Shown: positions 1-8,212 of the stretch, piece after piece
Layout: every line of letters begins with the position of its first letter
Position numbering within the stretch: position 1 is the first letter of the stretch
Assembly: GCA_030066655.1 (NCBI GenBank)
Contig: JASJBE010000013.1
Coordinates: forward strand, 1-49,028
From: Woeseiaceae bacterium
Lineage (GTDB): Bacteria > Pseudomonadota > Gammaproteobacteria > Steroidobacterales > Woeseiaceae
Direction of reading: 5' to 3'
DNA: 49,028 bases
Made by a program: the position numbers and the translations under genes
Notes under the pieces: generated by a model
The model's input: the letters and a program-made list of their open reading frames with translations, nothing else
Databases searched by the model: none
Told to the model about the DNA's origin: nothing

Positions 1-1
1 G

Positions 2-1582
2 GTCTTCCGCGTCGCCGACTTAGACGAGATCGCCGGCCTGCCCGTCATGGACAGTTTCGATGCCGAGAGCCGCGCGGCGATCAAAGGCGCGTTGAACGCG
101 GCCCTGATCGGCAAATGGCAGCCGGACGAAAAACTGGTGGCGAAGCCCTGCATCGACGCAAGCGAGATCGGTGAGTTGCAGCTGGAGCTGTCGCGCGTCG
201 AGTACGACAACTCGCCCTGCGTTCAGATTCGAATCCCTGCCGAATCGCTGCGATCGAGCGAGCCGACCAAGCTCGTGCATGACGCGCTTCAGCGCGACCC
301 GACGACGCTGTTCTTCCATCGCGCGCAGTTCCTCGAGCGGATCAAGAAACGCCTGACGCGCAAGCCCGGCTCCGGCCTGCACATGCTCGCGTACATCAAG
401 CCGGACAAGTTCTCCGACATCAAAGGCAAGGTCGGCGTGTTGAACTCCGAGGAAGTCATCGCACAGTTCTCCGAGTTCGTGCGACGCCGCCTCCACCCGC
501 GCGACGTCGCCGGCCGTTTCGAAGGAACCGGCCTGATGGTACTGCTGGAACGAGCCAAGGAACGCGACGGCCAGGTATGGGGCCAGCAGCTGGCCGACTT
601 CGTCAAGTCGCAGACGTTCGAGATCGGCGAGGTCTCGACGCATCTCACCTGCAGCGTCGGCGTCTGCGCCGTCAGCAAGCGCTTCGACAGTTTCGAAGAG
701 TTTGTCAGTGCGACAATCTCGACCTGCGAAGATGCCCGCAAGGCCGGTGGCAGCACGGCGCTTCTGAACGAAGCGGACGAAGAGGATACGAAGCAGAAGG
801 AAATCGACGAGACGTGGGCCCGCAAGCTCAAGTCTGCGCTGATGGAAAACCAGTTCCGCCTCGCCCAGTTACCGATCGCCGGCTTGCGCAGCGACGCCGT
901 CGAGATGTTCGAACTGCTGGTGCGCATGGTCGATCACGAAGGCAACGCGGTCCTGCCCTCCGAATTCCTGCCGGCTGCTGAACGAACCAACATGATGAAG
1001 AGCGTCGACCGCTGGATCATCAAAGCTTCGCTCGAATTCTGCGAGAAGCACAGCGCGGACCGCGTCTTCGTCAAAATGTCTCGCCAGTCTATCGTCGACA
1101 AGTCGACGGCGACCTGGCTGAAGTCTGAATGCGACGAGCGCGGTTTCGACGCATCCCGACTCGTGGTCCAGGTACCGGAGCGCGATGCGGCTCGTCACAT
1201 CCGCCAGGCGCAACATTTAAGCAGTTCGCTGAGAAAGATCGGCGTTGGCTTCGCGCTGGAGCATTTCGGGACGGCCGACGACAAGTTCCAGATACTCAAT
1301 CTCCTAAAACCCGACTACATCAAAATTGACGGTGAGCTGATGCACTCGCTGATGACTGACAAGGAGGTGCAGTCGAAAGTGGAGCACATCGTCAAGGCGG
1401 CAAATTCCCGTAATATCAAGACCGTCGCCGAGCGTGTCGAGAATGCGAACGCGATGGCGGTGCTGTTCCAGCTCGGTATCGATTTCATGCAGGGGCACTA
1501 TGTGCATGAACCGGAAGTAGTGCTGGAAGACGCCGATGACAGCGTGCAGCGCAGGACGCTGGCCCAGTTGATGGCCGGTTAG
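2..1582 (+). CDS. fimX: FimX-like degenerate GGDEF-EAL protein, 5' end missing
   Basis: The frame is open to the window edge, so the N-terminus is missing; 526 residues remain. The first residues (VFRVADLDEIAGLPV) look like the end of a PAS domain. Counting from the first internal Met at 47, a GGDEF fold spans about 89-240 but its signature is degenerate (FEGTG at about 159-163). An EAL fold spans about 260-500 with ELL (289-291) in place of EAL. The metal-binding positions are also altered: FVKMS instead of FVN-S, and EHFG instead of DDFG. KIDG, AERVE and QG are kept. This is the pattern of FimX-type c-di-GMP receptors, which bind but neither make nor degrade the messenger and control type IV pilus assembly. 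fimV lies directly downstream, which fits a twitching or polarity role. It could instead be another dead GGDEF-EAL protein; enzymatic activity looks very unlikely. Confidence 0.85.
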   Translation, partial: VFRVADLDEIAGLPVMDSFDAESRAAIKGALNAALIGKWQPDEKLVAKPCIDASEIGELQLELSRVEYDNSPCVQIRIPAESLRSSEPTKLVHDALQRDPTTLFFHRAQFLERIKKRLTRKPGSGLHMLAYIKPDKFSDIKGKVGVLNSEEVIAQFSEFVRRRLHPRDVAGRFEGTGLMVLLERAKERDGQVWGQQLADFVKSQTFEIGEVSTHLTCSVGVCAVSKRFDSFEEFVSATISTCEDARKAGGSTALLNEADEEDTKQKEIDETWARKLKSALMENQFRLAQLPIAGLRSDAVEMFELLVRMVDHEGNAVLPSEFLPAAERTNMMKSVDRWIIKASLEFCEKHSADRVFVKMSRQSIVDKSTATWLKSECDERGFDASRLVVQVPERDAARHIRQAQHLSSSLRKIGVGFALEHFGTADDKFQILNLLKPDYIKIDGELMHSLMTDKEVQSKVEHIVKAANSRNIKTVAERVENANAMAVLFQLGIDFMQGHYVHEPEVVLEDADDSVQRRTLAQLMAG

Positions 1583-1609
1583 GGATAGGTCCTGGACCGG
1601 TCCGACGCA

Positions 1610-1633
1610 GAAGTGTGAACTGCGTCACACTTC
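1610..1633. promoter_or_regulatory. CRP/Vfr-type palindromic operator upstream of fimV
   Basis: A perfect 9-base inverted repeat with a 6-base centre. Its core is TGTGA (1614-1618), six bases, then TCACA (1625-1629), the textbook CRP/Vfr recognition pattern with flanking AAG/CTT symmetry. It lies about 100 bases before the fimV start. No T-run follows, so an intrinsic terminator for the upstream gene is less likely. A possible -10 (TAAAAT, 1676-1681) would put the operator centre roughly 65 bases upstream of transcription, near a class I activator position. The match is seen directly; binding is inferred. Confidence 0.65.
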
Positions 1634-1732
1634 GTTTACGGAACCAGCCGCTACAGGTCGGTGCGCCGGGACTCGTAAAATGTCGGCTCTAATCTGAAAG
1701 CATTGCACCGGTAGCGACCGGACAGACTCAAG

Positions 1733-3895
1733 GTGAGCAAAGTGACCAAGCCCAGATCCAAAGCCAGCCGCACGGCCAAGAAGAATGCACTGTTCCCCGC
1801 GCTGTTCGCGGTCGGTGGCAGCATGGCCGCCGGCTCCGCAGCCGCGCTGGAGCTCGGCGACATCGAGGTGGAATCAAGCCTGGGCCAGCCTCTGCGCGCG
1901 AGTATTGCCTTCGCACTGGGCCCGAACGAGGAGCTGCAGAACTACTGTGTATCGGTGTCCGGTGCGGCATCGAGCAGCGGCCTGCCGACGATCAGCGGTG
2001 CACGCGTCGTCATTGGCGACGGCAGGATTATGTTGACCAGCCGGCAGGCGATCCGTGAACCGATGGTGTCCACGCGTCTGACGGTGAACTGCCCCTACAC
2101 ACCGAACATCACCCGCGAGTACACAATGTTCCTGAGCCCACCCGGGCTCCTGGCCAACGCCGCCGCTGCCAACGTACAGCAGCAGGCCCCGAGTGCGCCG
2201 CCGGTCGTGACGCCCCGGCCACAGCCCGCGCGTCCGGCTGCCGCCGCCGCACCCCCGGCGCCGGCCATACCGCAGGGAACCAGCTACCGCGTGCAGCCCG
2301 GTGAATCGCTGTCGGAGATCGCGCAGCGCATCGAGAACCGCCAAATTCGCCTGTGGCCCGCCGTCAACGCCCTGTTCGAGGCCAACCCGAGCGCTTTCAT
2401 CGGCGCAGACCCGAATCGCCTCAAGGCTGGCAGTATCCTGACCATTCCGACATTTGTAGGCGACGAGGTCGGCAGCTTCGCAGCGACGACGTCAGCGCCG
2501 ACCGGCAGCACACCAGGCGTTGCGGAGACGGTGGCGACACCGGATGCAGGTGCCGTCAGCGAGGCAAGCACGGTTGACGCCGCTGCCGACGCGGCGCTGG
2601 TACCGGTGAGCGAGTCTTTTGCTGACGACAGATCGGCGACCGTCACGACGGACGCGATCGAGGCCCCGGCCGAGAAAGCGTCCACGGACCAGCCGGCCGC
2701 AAACACGGCGCCGACAAGCGCGGTGCAGGAGTCGGCCGAGGGCACCCAGTCAATCGTCATACCGGACACCGCCATCGACGATCCGATCCCGGCGGCGTCG
2801 ACACCGAATCGCAGCGTTGCGCGCATTCAGCCAGCTGCCGTGCCCGTCGAACCCGGTACCAACTGGTCGCTGTGGATTGCCGGTGGCGGCGCCCTGTTGA
2901 TCGCGGGCCTCCTGCTGTTCGGTCGTCGCCTGCGCGACCAGTTTGGATCGACACCGATCGGCTCACCGTCCGAGGTTGCCGCCGTTCCCGCTCGGCGTGC
3001 GACGGACCAAACGGAAACGCTAACGGCGCCCGAATTGCCGGTCGTTCAAGCCATCGATGACGACAGCCCGACCGATCAGAACCTCGCGCTGGATGCGAGC
3101 CTCGGACTCGGTCATGACCTTGACGGCGGCGTCGACGTCGACTTCAGCGAAAACGGCGGTATGGATGGCACGACCAAGCTCGACATCGAGCTGCCGGCTG
3201 CCGAAGAAGACGAGACGGACGTCATCTCGCCGCCGCACATCGATACCTCTAACATTCTTGAGAGCGAGGTGCTGCCGGAGGACGACGATTACGACATGTC
3301 CGTCATCATGGATATGACGAAGATGCCGCGCCCCGAGGACGTCACCGAGAAGGACTTGAAGGCCATCGAAGTCAGCAATCTCGACGAGAACGAGGACGGC
3401 AGCTACACGATGAACGACGAGGTCGATTACGACATCCTCGAGCAGGACTACCAGGACGAGCTGTCGGCTACGCAGGCCCTGAACCTCGAGATCGAGAAGG
3501 CGGCGCAGGAACTCACCAAGCGACTCGAAGATGACGATACGTCCTCCACGGGTATCCAGATTGCCGCCGTCGAGGAGCTCGACATCACCGCGGAGATGCC
3601 GGCGAAGAACGACGAGACCCTGAGTGACCTCGACGATACGAACGTCAACGAGGCGCTGCAACTGCCGGAAGACGACACCGAGAAAATGTTCACCGAGGAA
3701 AAGACCGAAGAACTGCCGTCGGCCAGCAGCGATACCGCGACCGTCGAGATGCCGCAGCGCTTCGAAGCGGCGTCAGACGATGGCCTCGATGCGATCACGT
3801 CCGACGGCGATCACACGGTCGAGATCATCACGCGCGATGACGACACGGTAGAGATGGAAGTCGAAGGCGGCCGCGTCAATACGAAGAACCGCTAA
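1733..3895 (+). CDS. fimV: FimV/HubP-family polar pilus assembly protein
   Basis: 720 residues. A signal peptide (about 1-39, ending in an Ala-rich stretch) is followed by the FimV N-terminal domain starting LELGDIEVESSLGQPLRA. A LysM peptidoglycan-binding domain lies at about 183-238, then a Pro/Ala/Thr-rich linker, one membrane helix at about 379-397, and a very acidic cytoplasmic tail of about 320 residues. FimV/HubP proteins are polar landmarks that organise type IV pili and, in Pseudomonas, raise cAMP through the adenylate cyclase CyaB. The conserved FimV C-terminal motif with its LDLA-AY-DMGD pattern is not visible; the tail ends in an acidic, Thr-rich sequence. The start is GTG. A second GTG at 1742 has a better Shine-Dalgarno (AAGGTGAG, 1730-1737) and may be the real start. 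Confidence 0.88.
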   Translation: MSKVTKPRSKASRTAKKNALFPALFAVGGSMAAGSAAALELGDIEVESSLGQPLRASIAFALGPNEELQNYCVSVSGAASSSGLPTISGARVVIGDGRIMLTSRQAIREPMVSTRLTVNCPYTPNITREYTMFLSPPGLLANAAAANVQQQAPSAPPVVTPRPQPARPAAAAAPPAPAIPQGTSYRVQPGESLSEIAQRIENRQIRLWPAVNALFEANPSAFIGADPNRLKAGSILTIPTFVGDEVGSFAATTSAPTGSTPGVAETVATPDAGAVSEASTVDAAADAALVPVSESFADDRSATVTTDAIEAPAEKASTDQPAANTAPTSAVQESAEGTQSIVIPDTAIDDPIPAASTPNRSVARIQPAAVPVEPGTNWSLWIAGGGALLIAGLLLFGRRLRDQFGSTPIGSPSEVAAVPARRATDQTETLTAPELPVVQAIDDDSPTDQNLALDASLGLGHDLDGGVDVDFSENGGMDGTTKLDIELPAAEEDETDVISPPHIDTSNILESEVLPEDDDYDMSVIMDMTKMPRPEDVTEKDLKAIEVSNLDENEDGSYTMNDEVDYDILEQDYQDELSATQALNLEIEKAAQELTKRLEDDDTSSTGIQIAAVEELDITAEMPAKNDETLSDLDDTNVNEALQLPEDDTEKMFTEEKTEELPSASSDTATVEMPQRFEAASDDGLDAITSDGDHTVEIITRDDDTVEMEVEGGRVNTKNR

Positions 3896-3926
3896 GCGGC
3901 TACTCCGACGGTCGCGCCACAAACAC

Positions 3927-6179
3927 TCAGTCTTTCGAGACGCCCTCGAGTCGATCGACCTTGCGCCAGCCCTGCGGCAGCAAGCTGCCACGCAGCGCCC
4001 GGTCACCGTAGTAGTGATCGGTATCGTTCCATTTGATCGTCATGACGCGTTTGCCGCTGTAAACCAGCAGGTCACCCTCTTCCGGAACGACGGTCGCTGC
4101 CACGAGTTTCTCTTCGCCGGCCTGGTATTTCTTGGTCGGAATATTAATGAGCTTGTTGCCCTTGCCTTTCGCCAGTTCGGGCAGCTCATCCATCTCGAAC
4201 AGCAGCAGGCGACCGATGGAGCTGACCGCGGCAATGAGACATTCCTTGCCGACGGGCACGGGCGCCGGCACGACCGGGCGGCCGCCTTTCGGTACTCGCA
4301 ACACCGCTTTGCCCGCCTTGTTGCGGGAGACCAGATCCGACAGCCTGCAGACAAATCCGTAGCCGGCATCGCTCGCTAGCAGGTACTTGTGCTCCGACTC
4401 GCCGATCATTGCGCCGCAGAAGGCGGCGCCGTCCGGCGGCTTGAAACGACCGGACAGGGGTTCGCCCTGCCCGCGCGCCGACGGCAGCGTGTGCGCCATG
4501 ACGCTGTAGACGCGACCCGTGCTGTCGATGAACATCGCCAACTGGTTGCTGCGCCCCTGGGCAGATGCGAGGTACGCATCGCCCGACTTGTAGCTGAGAG
4601 ACTTCGCGTCTATTTCATGGCCTTTGGCGGCACGCGCGTAGCCGCGCTTCGACAGGACGACGGTGACGGGCTCGCTGGAGACGAGCTGGGTCTCGTCGAG
4701 CGCCTGCGCCGCCTCGCGCTCGACGATCTCCGTGCGCCGCTCGTCGCCGTAGGCGTCGGCATCCTCGAGGATCTCTTTCTTGATCAGCGTCTTCAGTCGC
4801 GCCGTGCTCTTGAGCGTCTTCTCCAGCCAGTCGCGTTCGGCGCTCAGTTCGTCCTGCTCGCCGCGGATCTTCATCTCCTCGAGCTTTGCGAGATTGCGGA
4901 GCCTTAGGTTCAGGATCGCTTCTGCCTGCACGTCCGACAGATCGAATCGCGTCATCAGGACGGGCTTCGGCTTGTCTTCCGAACGGATGATCGCGATCAC
5001 TTCATCGATGTTGAGGAACGCAACCAGCAGGCCGTCGAGGATGTGCAGGCGATCGAGCACGATCTGCAGCCGGTGACCCAGCCGGCGCTTGACGGTTTCA
5101 CGACGGAATCTGAGCCACTCCGACAGCAGCTCGACGAGGTTGAAGCCGCGCGGTCGTCCCGCGAGGTCGATAATGTTCATGTTGACGCGGACCGTGCGCT
5201 CCAGCGACGTCGTCGAGAACAGGTGCGACATCAGCTGGTCGACGTCGACGTTCCTCGACTTCGGGCTGATGACGAGCCGGGTCGGCTCCTCGTGATCCGA
5301 TTCGTCGCGAAGGTCGTCGACCTGCGGCAGTTTCTTGTTGCGCATCTGCGCCGCGATCTGCTCCAGCACCTTGGCACCGGAGATCTGGTGCGGCAGGGAC
5401 GTGACGACGATGTCGTTTTTCTCGCGATGATAGGCCGCGCGCAACCGCAACGTGCCGCTGCCGGTCTCGTACATCTCCCGGATTTCGTCCGCGGGAGACA
5501 CCAGCTCGCCGCCGGTCGGGAAGTCCGGCCCGCGGATGTGTTTCATCAGGTCCTTGACGGTCGCCTTCGGCTTGTCGATGAGGTGCACCAGCGCACTGGC
5601 TACCTCGTTCAGGTTATGCGGCGGCACGTCGGTCGACAGGCCCACCGCGATGCCGGTGGTGCCGTTTAGCAGCAGGTTTGGCAGCCTCGCCGGCAGTACG
5701 ACAGGCTCTTCGAGCGTGCCGTCGAAGTTCGGCGCCCAGTCGACGGTGCCCATCGCGACCTCCGACAGCAGGCTTTTCGCATACGGCGCGAGGCGTGACT
5801 CCGTGTATCGCATGGCCGCGAAAGACTTCGGATCGTCAGTGGAACCGAAGTTGCCCTGCCCATCGATGATCGGGTATCGATACGAGAATGACTGCGCCAT
5901 CAGCACCATTGCCTCGTAGCAGGCCGAGTCGCCGTGCGGGTGGAACTTGCCGATCACGTCACCGATCGTGCGCGCGGACTTCTTTGGCTTGGAGCCGGCC
6001 GACAGGCCCAGCTCGGACATCGCGTAGATGATGCGACGCTGCACCGGCTTCAGGCCATCGCCGATTTGTGGCAACGCGCGATCGAGAATGACGTACATCG
6101 AGTAATCGAGGTAGGCCTTTTCCGTGTACTCGCGCAACGGCAGTTGTTCGACGCCTTCGAGGTTCAGTTCGTTCTGCAT
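3927..6179 (-). CDS. parC: DNA topoisomerase IV subunit A
   Basis: 750 residues, against 752 in E. coli. It is the breakage-reunion subunit of topoisomerase IV, which decatenates daughter chromosomes. The N-terminal core reads as in E. coli ParC, with the catalytic tyrosine at Y125 in [10 protein letters not shown]. The quinolone-resistance region [10 protein letters not shown] has the susceptible-type Ser85 and Glu89. The C-terminal part carries the shortened ParC-type beta-propeller rather than the GyrA one with its GyrA box. The gene lies 64 bases after parE on the same strand and converges with fimV across a 31-base gap that shows no clear terminator. Assignment to ParC over GyrA rests on the E. 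coli-like sequence, the length and the parE neighbour. Confidence 0.97.
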   Translation of the reverse strand: MQNELNLEGVEQLPLREYTEKAYLDYSMYVILDRALPQIGDGLKPVQRRIIYAMSELGLSAGSKPKKSARTIGDVIGKFHPHGDSACYEAMVLMAQSFSYRYPIIDGQGNFGSTDDPKSFAAMRYTESRLAPYAKSLLSEVAMGTVDWAPNFDGTLEEPVVLPARLPNLLLNGTTGIAVGLSTDVPPHNLNEVASALVHLIDKPKATVKDLMKHIRGPDFPTGGELVSPADEIREMYETGSGTLRLRAAYHREKNDIVVTSLPHQISGAKVLEQIAAQMRNKKLPQVDDLRDESDHEEPTRLVISPKSRNVDVDQLMSHLFSTTSLERTVRVNMNIIDLAGRPRGFNLVELLSEWLRFRRETVKRRLGHRLQIVLDRLHILDGLLVAFLNIDEVIAIIRSEDKPKPVLMTRFDLSDVQAEAILNLRLRNLAKLEEMKIRGEQDELSAERDWLEKTLKSTARLKTLIKKEILEDADAYGDERRTEIVEREAAQALDETQLVSSEPVTVVLSKRGYARAAKGHEIDAKSLSYKSGDAYLASAQGRSNQLAMFIDSTGRVYSVMAHTLPSARGQGEPLSGRFKPPDGAAFCGAMIGESEHKYLLASDAGYGFVCRLSDLVSRNKAGKAVLRVPKGGRPVVPAPVPVGKECLIAAVSSIGRLLLFEMDELPELAKGKGNKLINIPTKKYQAGEEKLVAATVVPEEGDLLVYSGKRVMTIKWNDTDHYYGDRALRGSLLPQGWRKVDRLEGVSKD

Positions 6180-6243
6180 TCCAGTGTTCTGTCCAGTGTG
6201 TTGCGTGATTGCTTCAGTGGTAGATCTTCGTCAGGACACGTCG

Positions 6244-8130
6244 CTAGACCTCGGCCAGGTTGCCCTTCTTCTCGAGCCACGCCCGCCGGTCCTTCGCGCG
6301 CTTCTTGGCCAGCAGCTTGTCCATCAATTCGAAGGTATTGTCGCGCCCGCTGACGGTCAGCTGGACCAGCCGCCGGGTGTCGCGGTTCATCGTCGTTTCC
6401 CGGAGTTGGCCCGGGCTCATCTCACCTAAGCCCTTGAAGCGCGTGACAGAGACTTTGCCGCGCATCTTCTCCGCTTCGATCCGGTTCAGGATGCCCTTGC
6501 GCTCACCGTCGTCCAGTGCGTAGAAGACTTCCTTGCCGACGTCGATGCGATACAGCGGCGGCATCGCGATGTAGACATGTCCGGACAACACGAGCTCGCG
6601 GAAGTGCTGAAGGAACAGCGCGCACAAAAGCGTCGCGATGTGTGCGCCGTCCGAATCGGCGTCTGCCAGGATGCAGACCTTGTGATAGCGCAGGCCCTCG
6701 ATGTCGTCGGACCCGGGATCGACGCCGAGTGCGACGCTGATGTCATGGACCTCCTGTGACGCGAGGATCTCGGCCGTGTCGACCTCCCAGGTGTTCAGTA
6801 TCTTGCCGCGCAGCGGCATGATCGCCTGCGTGTTGCGATCGCGGGCCTGTTTCGCGGATCCGCCGGCCGAGTCGCCCTCGACCAGAAAAATCTCGCAGAA
6901 CTCCGGGTCCTGCGACGTGCAGTCGGCCAGCTTCCCGGGCAGCGCGGGTCCCGATACAACTTTCTTGCGCACGACTTTCTTTGCCGCCTTCAGCCGGCGC
7001 TGCGCCTTGTTGATCGCGAGCTGCGCAATCTGGTCACCGGTCTCGGGGTGCTGGTTCAGCCAGATGGCAAACTCGTCCTTGATGACGCCGGAGATAAACG
7101 CCGCCGATTCCCGGGACGACAGGCGCTCCTTGGTCTGCCCCGAGAATTGCGGGTCCTCGATCTTCGTGCTCAGCACGAAATTCAGCCCGTCCCAGACGTC
7201 TTCCGGCGCGATGGAAACGCCACGCGGCAGCAGGTTGCGGAAGTCGCAGAATTCCCGGATCGCGTTGGTCAGCCCGGTGCGCAGCCCGTTGACGTGCGTG
7301 CCGCCCTGCGCCGTCGGGATCAGGTTGACGTAGCTCTCCGTGATCGCCTGGCCGCCTTCCGCCTGCCAGACCAGTGCCCAGTCGACGCCCTCGCTGTCGG
7401 TGCTGACCGACCCGGAGAAAGGCTCTGCCGGTAGCAACTCACCGCCGCCGGTTGCTTCGAGCAGGTACTCCTCGAGCCCACCGGCGTAGCACCACTCAAC
7501 GCTTTCTTTCGGCTTCTCGACCTTCAGGCGAACCCGCAAGCCCGGACACAGGACGGCTTTCGCGCGCAGCGCGTGTTTGAGGCGCGACACCGAGAACTTG
7601 GCCGAATCGAAATACTGCGCATCCGGCCAGAACCGTATCGTCGTGCCGGTGTTGGCTTTGCCGACCTTGCCGACAACCTCGAGCTTGCCGCGCTTCTTGC
7701 CGCCGGCGAAGCTCATGTTGTATTCCTTCGCGTTGCGGCGAATCCAGACCTCGAGGTTCTTCGACAACGCGTTTACGACTGAGACGCCAACGCCGTGCAG
7801 TCCGCCCGAGAACTGGTAGTTCTTGTTCGAGAATTTTCCGCCGGCATGCAGACGAGTCAGGATCAACTCGACGCCGGGCATCTTCTCCTTGGGATGAACG
7901 TCGACCGGCATGCCACGACCGTCGTCGGACACTTCCAGTGATCCGTCAGAAAAGATCGTTACGTCGATCTTCTTGGCGAAACCCGCGAGCGCCTCATCGA
8001 CGCTGTTATCGATGATCTCGTGGGCCAGGTGGTTCGGCCGGGTCGTGTCGGTATACATGCCCGGTCGGCGACGCACAGGCTCAAGCCCGCTCAGGACCTC
8101 AATGTCCGCAGCGTCGTATCGTCTGCTCAT
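6244..8130 (-). CDS. parE: DNA topoisomerase IV subunit B
   Basis: 628 residues, against 630 in E. coli. It is the ATPase subunit of topoisomerase IV. The GHKL ATP site is visible (EIIDNSVDEALAG, then DDGRGMPVD), as is the glycine-rich lid (SGGLHGVGVSVVNALS). The TOPRIM part has VEGDSAGGSAKQARDRNTQAIMP and the acidic DADSDGAH motif. The start MSRRYDAADIEVLSGLEPVRRRPGMY matches the family. parE precedes parC on the minus strand with a 64-base gap, so the two are probably co-transcribed. A -10-like TACACT (8171-8166 on the minus strand) lies upstream without a convincing -35 box. Confidence 0.97.
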   Translation of the reverse strand: MSRRYDAADIEVLSGLEPVRRRPGMYTDTTRPNHLAHEIIDNSVDEALAGFAKKIDVTIFSDGSLEVSDDGRGMPVDVHPKEKMPGVELILTRLHAGGKFSNKNYQFSGGLHGVGVSVVNALSKNLEVWIRRNAKEYNMSFAGGKKRGKLEVVGKVGKANTGTTIRFWPDAQYFDSAKFSVSRLKHALRAKAVLCPGLRVRLKVEKPKESVEWCYAGGLEEYLLEATGGGELLPAEPFSGSVSTDSEGVDWALVWQAEGGQAITESYVNLIPTAQGGTHVNGLRTGLTNAIREFCDFRNLLPRGVSIAPEDVWDGLNFVLSTKIEDPQFSGQTKERLSSRESAAFISGVIKDEFAIWLNQHPETGDQIAQLAINKAQRRLKAAKKVVRKKVVSGPALPGKLADCTSQDPEFCEIFLVEGDSAGGSAKQARDRNTQAIMPLRGKILNTWEVDTAEILASQEVHDISVALGVDPGSDDIEGLRYHKVCILADADSDGAHIATLLCALFLQHFRELVLSGHVYIAMPPLYRIDVGKEVFYALDDGERKGILNRIEAEKMRGKVSVTRFKGLGEMSPGQLRETTMNRDTRRLVQLTVSGRDNTFELMDKLLAKKRAKDRRAWLEKKGNLAEV

Positions 8131-8212
8131 AGGAAAGTTACGGTTGGGTGATCATCAAGGCGAAAAGTGTAGCCTGAAAAATCCGCGGCTGCACGCAGCG
8201 CGTTGAGTCGTG

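Noticed and set aside
228-236. tRNA T-arm-like TTCGAATCC
   Set aside because: It lies in the reading frame of the FimX-like gene, with no acceptor, D or anticodon arms around it.
1610-1633. Intrinsic terminator for the FimX-like gene
   Set aside because: The stem is AT-mixed and not followed by a T-run, and the core matches a CRP site exactly. Termination remains possible but is less likely.
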